From the NCBI GenBank assembly GCA_964446835.1, contig CAYUQT010000008.1:124001-188000 (forward strand): a stretch of DNA of 64,000 nucleotides, written 5' to 3'. The position numbers and the translations under genes are program-made. Source of the stretch: CAYUQT01 sp964446835 (GTDB lineage: Bacteria; Planctomycetota; Phycisphaerae; UBA1845; JAFGLZ01). Position 1 is the first letter of the stretch; each line of letters opens with the position of its first letter. Below, piece after piece: positions 39,041 through 47,772 of this stretch. The notes beneath the pieces are model-generated. The model searched no databases. It worked only from the letters and a program-made list of their open reading frames with translations, and had not been told where the DNA came from.

Positions 39041-41098
39041 ATGACAAACGTATCGTGGGCCGCCTGTGCCCTGATAGCCGGCGTTGTGGTCTTACCCTCG
39101 CGTGGAGAATCGGCTGCGGAGAAACCCTCGGCCTTCCGCCTGAGCGGCGAGCCTGGGCAATGGCGCGTCGAGATCCTCGCCGACGGCAAGGCGCTGATTC
39201 GCTCACCCGAGGAGGGGCTCTGGTCGATCGCCGAGGGCTGGCAGAACGACTGGCCGGCCGAGTGGCGGCATGCACACCCCTCGGCCACAGAGCGGGCAGG
39301 CGAGTGGACAATCCTGAAGGGCTCTCTCAAAACCGGCAAGGGCACGTGGGAACTCCGCGACGCCTATCGAGCCCACAAAGGCGCGGTTCAGTGCGTGCGC
39401 CGCTTCACATGGAAGGGACCCCAGGTTGCCGATCGCACCACCCTGTCGGTGCGATTCCAGGCCGCCGGCACCGGAACCTCGGTCCTGCTGCCCGGCATTC
39501 TTTACTACGGCAACCCCTCGGGAGCTCGCAGCGGCCGGGTGCCGATCTTCCGCGGTCAACCCGGCGAACAGGCCCTCTTTGAAGAGCATCGCTACCCCAT
39601 GCCGTTCGCCTGCATGGAATGGGGCGCGAACCAGGGGCTTTCGGGTGCGGCGCTGCACTCGCTGCCGTCGCCGGCATCCTTCGGCAACGTTCGGGATCAG
39701 TGGTGGTCGATGGGCGTCGAGGCCCGCGATCAGGCGACAGAGCTGCAACTGCTTTCGGGGCCGTGCGCCTCCAACGGCAAGCGCAATGTCATCAAGGCGG
39801 TCCAACCCGGCTTCGTCCCCTATGGACCCACGTATCTGAACGTCACACCGGGGGCCGTAATCGAAAAGACCTTCTGGCTCGATGCCTACGCCGTCGATGC
39901 GGTCGGCAGCGGTTTCCGCCGTCCCGTCCGGACGTCGTTGGCGCTGTTCGAGCCGTACGGACTCGAAGGCCTGCCCACCTTCGGTGAGATCATTCGCGCC
40001 AAATACCGCTATGCCCTGACCCGCTGGGCCGAAGTGGGCGACATGGCCGGTTTCCGCAAGTTCCCCGACCGCAACGTCCTGGTCATGGGCTGGTGCGGCC
40101 AGGCTGATTCACCGGGTTATGCACTCCAGGTGTTGGGCAAGGGTCTTGGCGACGCCTCTGCCGTCGACCGGGCGCGCCGCTCCCTGGATGCCGTGTCCAA
40201 GGCGGCATTCTACGACGGCGGATTCCGCACGTGGTACGACTTGGACAAGCGAACCTGGACCGGGCTGGAACTCGTCAGCCAGGGCCAGGCGATGCTGAAT
40301 ATCGCCGAGGCTATTCGCGTCGGACGACAACAGGGCGCCAACACCGCCGCGTGGGAACAGTTCCTGCGCCGGGCCTGCCGCGTTCATGCCGAACGGATCC
40401 TGCGCGACGACTGGCGGCCGCTCTCAACAAACGAGGGCTTCCTGATCGCCCCCCTGTGCAAGGGCTTCCGGCTCTTCGGCGACGAACCGGCACGGCAGGC
40501 GGCCCTCAAGGCCGGCCAAACCTACGGGCGGCGCCACCTCTCGATGCAGGAACCCTACTGGGGAGGCACGCTCGACGCGAACTGCGAGGACAAGGAGGGT
40601 GGCTACGCCGCCTTGCAGGGATTCCTCGCCCTCTACGAACTGACCGGCCAGGCCGATTTCCTGCGATGGGCCGAACACGCTTGCGATGTCGTCCTGACCT
40701 ATGTCGTCGTGTGGGACATCGACCTTCCACCCGGCCGGCTCCGCGATCACCGGTTCCGGACCACCGGATGGACGGCCGTGTCGCCTCAGAATCAGCACGT
40801 GGACGTCTTCGGCGTGATCATAGCCCCGGAGATCGGCCGGCTGGGTCGGATCACACATCGCCAGGAGCTGCAACGGCTGGCAACGGTCATGTACCGCTCG
40901 TGCGGCCAGCTCATCGACCCCTGCGGCAGCCAGGGTGAGCAGCCGCAGCACACCAATTATGCCCAGCGGGGAAAGGTCGACGACGTGTTCGCCCTGCGAG
41001 GCGGATACGCCGAAGACTGGACGGTCTTCTGGATCACCGCTCATTTCCTCAATGCAGCGGCTCAGTTTCAGGAGATGGGCGTCAACGTGTGGGATTAG
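39041..41098 (+). CDS. Exported (alpha/alpha)-barrel glycosidase-like protein
   Basis: A 685-residue exported protein. AGGAGG five bases before the ATG at 39041 and a signal peptide (SWAACALIAGVVVLPSRG) define the start. The N-terminal 300 residues are beta-rich. The C-terminal 350 residues are helical with repeated aromatic and Gly motifs (EGGYAALQGFLALYELTG, QNQHVDVFGVIIAPE) typical of six-hairpin glycosidases or lyases. I cannot give a family. It starts 40 bp after the discoidin/amidotransferase/SGNH gene and is probably co-transcribed. Its TAG stop overlaps the stop of the convergent receiver gene (41095-41098). Confidence 0.6.
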   Translation: MTNVSWAACALIAGVVVLPSRGESAAEKPSAFRLSGEPGQWRVEILADGKALIRSPEEGLWSIAEGWQNDWPAEWRHAHPSATERAGEWTILKGSLKTGKGTWELRDAYRAHKGAVQCVRRFTWKGPQVADRTTLSVRFQAAGTGTSVLLPGILYYGNPSGARSGRVPIFRGQPGEQALFEEHRYPMPFACMEWGANQGLSGAALHSLPSPASFGNVRDQWWSMGVEARDQATELQLLSGPCASNGKRNVIKAVQPGFVPYGPTYLNVTPGAVIEKTFWLDAYAVDAVGSGFRRPVRTSLALFEPYGLEGLPTFGEIIRAKYRYALTRWAEVGDMAGFRKFPDRNVLVMGWCGQADSPGYALQVLGKGLGDASAVDRARRSLDAVSKAAFYDGGFRTWYDLDKRTWTGLELVSQGQAMLNIAEAIRVGRQQGANTAAWEQFLRRACRVHAERILRDDWRPLSTNEGFLIAPLCKGFRLFGDEPARQAALKAGQTYGRRHLSMQEPYWGGTLDANCEDKEGGYAALQGFLALYELTGQADFLRWAEHACDVVLTYVVVWDIDLPPGRLRDHRFRTTGWTAVSPQNQHVDVFGVIIAPEIGRLGRITHRQELQRLATVMYRSCGQLIDPCGSQGEQPQHTNYAQRGKVDDVFALRGGYAEDWTVFWITAHFLNAAAQFQEMGVNVWD

Positions 41099-41640
41099 TT
41101 CGCGGTCTCGCGCTGTGCGACGACCTTCTCGGCCAGTCGCCGATACGCACCGACCAGATCGCGACAGACCAGGTCAACCCGCTGCCGCATGAGACGCCGC
41201 TCGCGGATGATGCGCCCGCTGACGCGGCGAAGACGCTCGTTGCGAAGATGCTCGCGGACCCGCTGCCGGCTGGATTCGGCCGCATTCTGAAGCGTGCTGC
41301 TCAGCCGGGCGACATCGAAGGGCTTGGTCAGCATGTCCCGCACCCCCAGACGCATCGCTTCAACCGCCTTGCCGAGCGACGGGGTGTCGGTCATCACGAT
41401 CACCTCGGAATCGGCCCCCTTCTTGAGCTCTCGAGCCAGGCTCAAATCGCCGCAATCCGGAAGCGCCAGGTCGATCAGAACCACATCATGGGGTTCGGAC
41501 ATCTGACTGCACACCGCCTCGGCGGCCGTCCCGACATGCGTAATCCGGACGGACATGCTTCGCTCGAGGTGGTCGATGATCATGTCTGCAAGCGATTCGT
41601 CGTTTTCAACCAGTAGGACGCTGGTGGGACGCTGTGCCAT
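41095..41640 (-). CDS. Stand-alone response regulator receiver protein with coiled-coil tail
   Basis: A 181-residue protein. AGAGGAAGG six bases before the ATG at 41640 fixes the start. Residues about 6-120 form a receiver domain: acidic pair in LVENDES, phospho-acceptor Asp in VVLIDLALPD and the conserved Lys in LTKPFD. The remaining 60 residues are charged and helical (REHLRNERLRRVSGRI, then CRDLVGAYRRLAEKV) with no DNA-binding or enzymatic domain, so output is probably by protein-protein contact. It is the last gene of a three-gene signalling unit and is the likely phosphoryl acceptor of the kinase upstream. Confidence 0.85.
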   Translation of the reverse strand: MAQRPTSVLLVENDESLADMIIDHLERSMSVRITHVGTAAEAVCSQMSEPHDVVLIDLALPDCGDLSLARELKKGADSEVIVMTDTPSLGKAVEAMRLGVRDMLTKPFDVARLSSTLQNAAESSRQRVREHLRNERLRRVSGRIIRERRLMRQRVDLVCRDLVGAYRRLAEKVVAQRETAN

Positions 41641-41867
41641 GTGCCACCTTCCTCTGACCTGTCGAGGCTCATCCCCTCCCCTCTCGATACCACATGTTCC
41701 CGACAATCGTTTGCACCCGGGCCAACCTGAAAAAAGTGGCCGGCGGACGTAAGGCCGCGAGAGCGAGGGGAGGAGGGAGAGGCCTTTCCGTCCGCCTGGC
41801 CCGGGAACTCTTGGCTAAACCGTCCCCTGGGACGGTCGCGAAGCCGGGTCGTTACTGGTCCGACCCG

Positions 41868-44192
41868 TCACGCAAACTGATTGTTCAAAATAGGGGATGA
41901 TGTGGAATCCGTTGCCTCGATGATCCCCGAAGGCCCTGTCGGCAGTTCCAGGAAGGCGATTGTCCCTGTGCCGGGACCACTTTCGAGCCTGAGATGCCCT
42001 CCGTTGGCTTCCGCCAACCGGTAGGCTCGTGCCAGGCCCAACCCCCGCTTTCGGCCTGCCGGACGATTCGAGAAGAACGGGTCAAATGCCTTACGGAGCA
42101 CCTCGGCGTCCATGCCTCGCCCGTTGTCCTCGACCATCAGGACAACCCTATCATCGGACACTTCGGCATGTCCCTTTATGCACAAGCGCCCGTCTTTGGG
42201 ATCCATCGCATCGACGGCGTTGCTGATGAGTTCTTCCAGTACCTGTTCGATCTGCGACGGGTCGCATCGAACGTTCGACGCCCCGTTCGAAAGCTCCAGA
42301 ATGAAACTCGGCTCCCGCAGCCACGACTTGGTCATCCACGAAGCCCGAATCTTATGCACGAGATTGATCAGCGACACACCCTCAATCCGCGGCGGATGCG
42401 GCTTGGCAAAGTCCATCAGCTCGCTGACAATTTCGCTGCATCGATGGGCCTGCTCGCTGATCAGTCCGAGAACTCGCTTGGCTTCCGGATCGCCCGTCTT
42501 GGCACAAAGCAGCTGGGCACGTCCGTTAATGATCGCCAGTGGATTGTTCAGTTCATGAGCCGCCCCGGCCGCCATCTCGGCGATCATCGACAGGCTCCGG
42601 CTCTGAAGAAGCTGTTCCTGCATCTGCTGCAAACGCCGGCCGACCTCGGCTAAGTCTTCGCTGAGCCGATCGGCCGCCTGTTGTGTCTGCACGCTCGTGA
42701 TGAACAGGCCGATCGCCGCACTCATCGCCTCCTGTTCCTGACCCTCGTTCCGACGGGCGGCAATCCACTCGGCACTCGCCGAAAACACCGCCCCGCCCAC
42801 CCATCGCCGTTCCCGAACGAACGGCAGAAGCCAGTAAGGGCCTTCGCCGAGCTGACCGCCGTAACGATCGAGAAGTTCCTGAACTTGCGGAGCGGCGGGC
42901 ATCATCCATGCCCCACCCACAGCCGCTTCAACCGTCGCGTCCTCCATCGACCCGCCGATCAGTGCCGCATCCTGAGGAGAGTAGATCTCCACCGCCGGAT
43001 CGCCGGCGGCTCCCTGCAGCGCCAGCTCGAGGTACCCCTCGTCGGTCTGCCGGGCAAAAACCAGCATCGACTCCGTCCCGAGGGCCGTCCGCAGGGCCTG
43101 CGTCACCGCAATGCACACCTGCGACATGGCCGCCCGCGGCGAAATGGCTTGCGTCAGGTGACACAACGCCTGAAAGTACTTGCTTCGCGACTGGAGCTTG
43201 CGATTGGCCGACTGAAGCGATGTGTTTAACCTCGCGAGTTCTTCATTCGCCTCGGCGATCGCCCGGACATAAACCCCCTTGCCCGAGAGATCCTCCAGCC
43301 CGATAATCGTCGCCCGCTTCTCCAGCGCCTCGGGCAGCTCCTCCAGCACCTTGTCATAGCGCGCCCGATCGATGCCGAGCCGCTCGGCGATCTCGATGGG
43401 ATTGCCCTGAACGAGCCAGTTGCCGCTGTAGCCGATACGCTGCCGACGGGCGATCAGGTCGGCCAGGTACACCAGTTGGATATGCCGCGGACAGGATATC
43501 GTCTTGGGCAGCGCCTCCGGACCCTGGTGATGCAGCCACATGCAGTGAATCACCGACTCCGGCAGCGACCACCGCTCGCCCAGCCGCCGGCCGATCACCG
43601 TGTGGTCGATGCCCAGCACCTGCCGCTCGACGTCCGCGATGCAGGCCCGGCTCTTGTCCGTCAGTTGAACGACTCGCTCGAAACTCTTGGGCAGGCACGT
43701 GTCCAGCGCTACCTTGCCCAGATCGTGAAGCAGGCCGCAGACAAAGACCTCCTCCGGATCGATGGGCTCGGAACACTTCTCGGCCAGCAGGTGCGCCGCG
43801 CACGCCACCGCCAGCGAATGCTTCCAGAACTCCAGACGGTTGAAGGCCGAACTCTCGGCCGGACCCTTGGGCCCGAAGGTCTCGAATACCTTCATCGACA
43901 GCACGGCGTTGCGGACGGTGTCGAAGCCCATCAGCACCACCGCCTTCTCGACCGTCACGGCAGCCCCGCCCAGACCCAGCGAAGCGCGACGAACCAGCGA
44001 AAGGATCTTCGCCGTCGTCGACTGATCCGTCTGAATGATCTGGACAATCTGCTTGGCGCTGGTTTCGCTGGATGCGGTGAGCTGAAGCAATCGGGCGGCC
44101 ACGGTGGGCAATGTCGGCAGGCTGTCGAGTTGCGAGATGATCATCTCGACTCGCCGGGCCTTATCTGCCGTCACACCGCCTGCATCTGCCAT
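41868..44192 (-). CDS. HDOD-GAF histidine kinase
   Basis: A 774-residue cytoplasmic signalling protein. Residues about 20-215 are an HDOD domain that keeps an HD-like LLHDLGK motif and HHQGPEAL. After a coiled coil (about 300-340) there is a GAF-like region (about 345-500), then a HisKA domain with AAHELNNPLA (His546) and an HATPase domain (LEELISNAVDAMD, VEDNGRGMD, GLGLARAYRLAEANGG). No transmembrane segment is seen, so it senses an internal signal. Fusion of HDOD to a kinase is not common. It lies 67 bp downstream of the HTH-REC gene and 227 bp upstream of the lone receiver gene. Confidence 0.88.
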   Translation of the reverse strand: MADAGGVTADKARRVEMIISQLDSLPTLPTVAARLLQLTASSETSAKQIVQIIQTDQSTTAKILSLVRRASLGLGGAAVTVEKAVVLMGFDTVRNAVLSMKVFETFGPKGPAESSAFNRLEFWKHSLAVACAAHLLAEKCSEPIDPEEVFVCGLLHDLGKVALDTCLPKSFERVVQLTDKSRACIADVERQVLGIDHTVIGRRLGERWSLPESVIHCMWLHHQGPEALPKTISCPRHIQLVYLADLIARRQRIGYSGNWLVQGNPIEIAERLGIDRARYDKVLEELPEALEKRATIIGLEDLSGKGVYVRAIAEANEELARLNTSLQSANRKLQSRSKYFQALCHLTQAISPRAAMSQVCIAVTQALRTALGTESMLVFARQTDEGYLELALQGAAGDPAVEIYSPQDAALIGGSMEDATVEAAVGGAWMMPAAPQVQELLDRYGGQLGEGPYWLLPFVRERRWVGGAVFSASAEWIAARRNEGQEQEAMSAAIGLFITSVQTQQAADRLSEDLAEVGRRLQQMQEQLLQSRSLSMIAEMAAGAAHELNNPLAIINGRAQLLCAKTGDPEAKRVLGLISEQAHRCSEIVSELMDFAKPHPPRIEGVSLINLVHKIRASWMTKSWLREPSFILELSNGASNVRCDPSQIEQVLEELISNAVDAMDPKDGRLCIKGHAEVSDDRVVLMVEDNGRGMDAEVLRKAFDPFFSNRPAGRKRGLGLARAYRLAEANGGHLRLESGPGTGTIAFLELPTGPSGIIEATDSTSSPILNNQFA

Positions 44193-44259
44193 CCCACTGA
44201 GCCTTCCACCCCCTCGATCCGGGGCGGCGCATATCGAACGTCCCGCGACTCCGACCGAC

Positions 44260-44826
44260 CTAAACCCCGACCAATTCGGCGATCTTGCCGATGAGCTGGT
44301 CGATCTCGAAGGGCTTCTTGATGAACTCGTTGGCTCCCTCGTGCAGGAGCCCCTCTATCTCCTCGCGGTTCACTACGCCGGAGACGATCAGAATCTTGAC
44401 GTGCTCGAGCTTCGGGTTCGCCCGAACCGTCTTGCACACCACATTGCCGTTGATGTCCGGCAGCATGTAGTCCAGGACAATCACGTCCGGCTCGAACTCC
44501 GCCGCCAGCACCCCGGCGTCGAAGCCCGTGTTCGCCGTCCGAACCTCAAAACGACCGTCCCGCTCAAGCAACTCCACCAGCATCTCGATGATCGAAGGCT
44601 CGTCGTCCACCACGAGCACCCGCTTCTTGCCCGAATCCAACTGCGAGAGCGGGATACTGTTGTCCTTCATGAACTGGATCAGCCCCTCTCGGGTGATCCG
44701 ACGAAAGCGACTGCCGGGTACGCGAAACCCCTTCAGCCGGCCGGCATCGAAACAGCGAATCACCGTCTGCTGGCTGACCTTGCAGATCAGAGCCACCTCG
44801 CCCGTGGTGTAGACGCTCTTGTTCAT
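44260..44826 (-). CDS. Response regulator with N-terminal MerR/excisionase-type HTH
   Basis: A 188-residue protein. Residues 5-55 form a MerR- or excisionase-like winged helix (YTTGEVALICKVSQQTVIRCFDAG, then RRITREGL). Residues about 67-186 are a receiver domain with VVDDEPS, phospho-acceptor Asp in VIVLDYMLPD and IKKPFE. HTH before REC is the reverse of the usual order. It is first in the operon with the HDOD-kinase and the lone receiver. Its own promoter contains a palindrome overlapping -35, so autoregulation is plausible. A GGAGG lies about 13 bases before the ATG, rather far. Confidence 0.85.
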   Translation of the reverse strand: MNKSVYTTGEVALICKVSQQTVIRCFDAGRLKGFRVPGSRFRRITREGLIQFMKDNSIPLSQLDSGKKRVLVVDDEPSIIEMLVELLERDGRFEVRTANTGFDAGVLAAEFEPDVIVLDYMLPDINGNVVCKTVRANPKLEHVKILIVSGVVNREEIEGLLHEGANEFIKKPFEIDQLIGKIAELVGV

Positions 44827-44893
44827 GGCCTGAGATCAACCTCCAGAACGGGTTATCGAACCTGTCCGCATCGACGTTTTTATCGGACAACAC

Positions 44894-44918
44894 GGCAAGC
44901 CATCTTACCCAGCTTGCC
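44894..44918 (-). promoter_or_regulatory. Hairpin in the 5' leader of the signalling operon
   Basis: GGCAAGC (44894-44900) and GCTTGCC (44912-44918) form a perfect 7-bp stem with an 11-base loop, just downstream of the predicted transcription start and about 70 nt before the ATG. On the minus strand it is followed by a run of A, not T, so it is not a terminator. A role in mRNA stability or protein binding is possible. Confidence 0.3.
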
Positions 44919-44927
44919 TACTTTCAC

Positions 44928-44966
44928 AATATAACGATCGGTTCGCGGACCCGTCAAGTAAACTTG
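44928..44966 (-). promoter_or_regulatory. Promoter of the HTH-REC/HDOD-kinase/REC operon with palindrome at -35
   Basis: On the minus strand TTGACG (44957-44952), an 18-base spacer and TATATT (44933-44928) form a good sigma70-type promoter. A 12-bp palindrome CAAGT-AA-ACTTG (44955-44966) overlaps the -35 element and would be a natural operator for a small HTH dimer such as the first gene product. Confidence 0.5.
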
Positions 44967-45184
44967 TCGCAAGATTCATCTTCCCCGAGCCCAAATACAA
45001 CAGGACGGATCCGCGGTGAGTGCCCCTTTCCCGCCCAGCCCCCCGACACCCTTCGACCGTCCCGGCCGAAAGGTCTCGGCCACCGTCCGAGAACTCCGAC
45101 AGGCTCCGCCGTTTGCCCAACGGCGGTCCCGAACAGTCGAAATCGGGAACTCCCAGCTCAACGGCGGCACCCAGACAAAATCAA

Positions 45185-45216
45185 AGGGCCCGTCCAGCTT
45201 GATCGGGACGGGCCCT
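45185..45216 (-). terminator. Intrinsic terminator of acs
   Basis: AGGGCCCGTCC (45185-45195) pairs perfectly with GGACGGGCCCT (45206-45216) around a 10-base loop, followed on the minus strand by TTTGATTTTG. It lies 37 bp past the acs stop codon. Confidence 0.8.
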
Positions 45217-45252
45217 CTGAAATCCTTAACTCCTCACTGCGGGGGGAATGAT

Positions 45253-47235
45253 CTATTGCCTGCCGGCGACCAACGTCTCAACGACGTGCGGATCCGCCAG
45301 CGTGGTCGTATCGCCCAGGTTGCTGACATCGCCCTCGGCGATCTTGCGCAGAATACGCCGCATGATCTTGCCGCTTCGTGTCTTCGGCAGACCATCGGCA
45401 AACTGGATCTTGTCGGGCCGGGCGATCGGGCCGATTTCTTTGGTCACGTGCGCCATGAGCACCTTCTTGAGATCCTCTGTGGGCTTCGTGCCGCTCTGAA
45501 GTGTGACATAGGCATAAAGCCCCTGTCCCTTGATGTCGTGCGGCATGGCCACCACCGCCGCCTCGGCCACAGCCTCGTGGCTGACCAGGGCGCTCTCGAC
45601 CTCCGCGGTTCCGATGCGGTGCCCGCTGACGTTCACGACGTCGTCGATGCGACCCATCAGCCAATAGTCGCCGTCTTCGTCGATACGGCAGCCGTCGCCC
45701 GTGAAATACACATCCTTGAACATGGCGAAGTACGTCTCGACGAATCGGTCGTGAGCCTTGTAGAGGGTCCGCATCATGCCCGGCCAGGGCTTCTTGATGC
45801 ACAGCTTGCCACCCTCGTTCCTGCCGCATTCGCTGCCGTCGTCGCGAAGGACGACCGGCTCGACACCGAAGAACGGACGGTTGGCACTGCCCGGCTTCAG
45901 CGTGTGGGCCCCCGGAAGCGGGGTGATCAGAATGGCGCCCGTTTCCGTCTGCCACCACGTGTCGACGATCGGGCATTTGCCCCTGCCGATGTTGGTGTGA
46001 TACCACATCCACGCCTCGGGGTTGATCGGCTCGCCCACCGAGCCGAGCAGCCTCAGGGACGACAGATCGTACTGCTTGGGAATCTCGTCACCCAACCGCA
46101 TCAGCGAACGAATGGCCGTCGGAGCGGTGTAGAAGATGTTGACCTTGAGCTTCTGACAGATCTGCCAGAACCGGCCGCCGTCCGGATAGGTCGGAACGCC
46201 CTCGAACATGATCGAGGAGGCCCCGTTGGCCAGCGGACCGTACACGATATACGTGTGCCCCGTGACCCAGCCGATGTCGGCCGTGCACCAGTAGGTATCC
46301 TCGTCGTGGCAGTCGAAGATCAGCTTCTGGCTCATCGCGGAATGCACCAGATAGCCGCCCGTGGTGTGCAGAACACCCTTGGGCTTGCCCGTGCTGCCCG
46401 AGGTGTACAGGATGAACAGCGGGTCTTCGGCGTTGACAGGCTCCGGATCGCATTGATCGCTCGCCTTGGCCATGTCGTCGTGATACCACGAATCCCGACC
46501 GGCCGTCATCGCCACCTCGCCCCCGGCGCGGTGAACGACGATCAGATTCTTGACCGTCGGACACTTGGTCATGGCGTCGTCAGCGGTCTTCTTCAGCGGA
46601 ATCTGCTTGCCCGCCCGGAGGGACACGTCGCTGGTGATCAGCAGCTTGCACTCAGAGTCCTGAATTCGATCCGAAAGGCTCTCGGCACTGAATCCGCCGA
46701 ACACGATCGAGTGAACTGCACCAATTCGGGTGCAGGCCAGCATCGTAACCGCCAGTTCGGGGATCATCGGCAGGTAGATGCATACGCGATCGCCCTTGCG
46801 GATGCCCTTGCTCTTGAGCACGTTGGCAAACTTGCAGACCTCGCGATGCATATCCGCGTAGGTCAAAACGCGAAGGTCGGCGTCCGGCTCGCCCTGCCAT
46901 ATGATGGCGGCCTTGTTCTTGCGCCAGGTCTTCAGATGACGGTCGAGACAGTTGTAGCTGACGTTTAGCTGCCCGTCCTCAAACCACTTATGCTCGACCT
47001 TCCGAGCATCGCTGTTCCAGCCGTACCGCCGACCGATCGTCGGCTTCTTGACCCAGTCCAACAACTGCGTAGCCTGCTCGATCCAGAAACCATCCGGATC
47101 TTTGATGGACCGATCATACATCTCCTGATACTGCTGAAAACTCTTAATGAAGGCCTTGTCGGCCCATTCGGGGGGAGGAAAGCGCCTCGATTCCTCCATA
47201 AGGGAACTGATGCTCTTGGCTTGGCTGTTGGACAT
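45253..47235 (-). CDS. acs: Acetyl-CoA synthetase (AMP-forming)
   Basis: Acs makes acetyl-CoA from acetate, ATP and CoA via acetyl-AMP in the cytoplasm. At 660 residues it is full length. Motifs include the P-loop YTSGSTGKPKGVLH, the WWQTETGAI acetate/AMP site and, near the C-terminus, PKTRSGKIMRR with the catalytic Lys that is regulated by acetylation in other bacteria. AAGGAGG precedes the ATG. It is monocistronic, with a clear promoter (47349-47377) and terminator (45185-45216). Acetate released by deacetylation of polysaccharides, for example by the SGNH lipoprotein, could be a substrate source; this link is inference. Confidence 0.97.
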   Translation of the reverse strand: MSNSQAKSISSLMEESRRFPPPEWADKAFIKSFQQYQEMYDRSIKDPDGFWIEQATQLLDWVKKPTIGRRYGWNSDARKVEHKWFEDGQLNVSYNCLDRHLKTWRKNKAAIIWQGEPDADLRVLTYADMHREVCKFANVLKSKGIRKGDRVCIYLPMIPELAVTMLACTRIGAVHSIVFGGFSAESLSDRIQDSECKLLITSDVSLRAGKQIPLKKTADDAMTKCPTVKNLIVVHRAGGEVAMTAGRDSWYHDDMAKASDQCDPEPVNAEDPLFILYTSGSTGKPKGVLHTTGGYLVHSAMSQKLIFDCHDEDTYWCTADIGWVTGHTYIVYGPLANGASSIMFEGVPTYPDGGRFWQICQKLKVNIFYTAPTAIRSLMRLGDEIPKQYDLSSLRLLGSVGEPINPEAWMWYHTNIGRGKCPIVDTWWQTETGAILITPLPGAHTLKPGSANRPFFGVEPVVLRDDGSECGRNEGGKLCIKKPWPGMMRTLYKAHDRFVETYFAMFKDVYFTGDGCRIDEDGDYWLMGRIDDVVNVSGHRIGTAEVESALVSHEAVAEAAVVAMPHDIKGQGLYAYVTLQSGTKPTEDLKKVLMAHVTKEIGPIARPDKIQFADGLPKTRSGKIMRRILRKIAEGDVSNLGDTTTLADPHVVETLVAGRQ

Positions 47236-47316
47236 GGTGACCCCTGCCTCCTTGCCTCAGCGGCAATCAAAAAGTGGACCCATGAATCTCTAGAACACCT
47301 TTTAGATCTGCAAGTA

Positions 47317-47326
47317 AGTGATCACT
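47317..47326. promoter_or_regulatory. Palindrome in acs leader
   Basis: AGTGATCACT is a perfect 10-bp palindrome lying roughly 15-25 bases downstream of the predicted acs transcription start, in an AT-rich stretch. This is a suitable place for a repressor. Confidence 0.25.
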
Positions 47327-47348
47327 CACCACTGCAAATAGAAATGCT

Positions 47349-47377
47349 ACCCTAGCAAAAGTGAATACTTTCGTCAA
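47349..47377 (-). promoter_or_regulatory. Promoter of acs
   Basis: On the minus strand TTGACG (47377-47372), 17 bases, TAGGGT (47354-47349), in a locally AT-rich region unlike its surroundings. The resulting leader to the acs ATG is about 105 nt. Confidence 0.5.
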
Positions 47378-47664
47378 GAACTTTTATTGAAGTGCCCGCC
47401 AACGGCAGATACAGGCCTTCAGACCCCATCCGACCCCGAGATCCTGAATATCCTACCCGTCAGATTCGCTTGGACGCATCCGGCCCGATAACGCACTCGC
47501 CGAGCGAGAATCTGCCCAACCGACGGAGCAGAGAGGCCCGCGGATCCCCGTCCTGGGACCCCCTCGATGGAGCCACCGGCGCATCGTGCCGCCTCCGCAT
47601 GGAATGCCTCACAAGCTCGCTCGCCCCCGCCGATAACGGCACAACCGACCGTCGAAGTGGTTCC

Positions 47665-47673
47665 TGATATAAT
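47665..47673 (+). promoter_or_regulatory. Extended -10 promoter of the MEMO1-AMMECR1 gene
   Basis: TG-A-TATAAT is a perfect extended -10. No good -35 is seen, which extended -10 promoters tolerate. The leader to the ATG at 47773 is about 93 nt and includes a small hairpin (ACCGA-CGG-TCGGT). The same nine bases occur in the serA promoter. Confidence 0.45.
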
Positions 47674-47772
47674 GGCAGCCTTGGCATCAATGTCGCACGG
47701 AAGCGTGGGGGCGAGGATCAAGACGAGTCGTTCAACTACCGACGGTCGGTCATATTCAGGAGCCTTCAGGCC

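Noticed and set aside
44840..44870. GGTTCGATAACC resembling a tRNA T-arm
   Set aside because: No acceptor, D or anticodon stems can be built around it. It is part of the leader of the signalling operon.
45016..46968. 650-residue plus-strand frame opposite acs
   Set aside because: It is antisense to a full-length acetyl-CoA synthetase and crosses its terminator.
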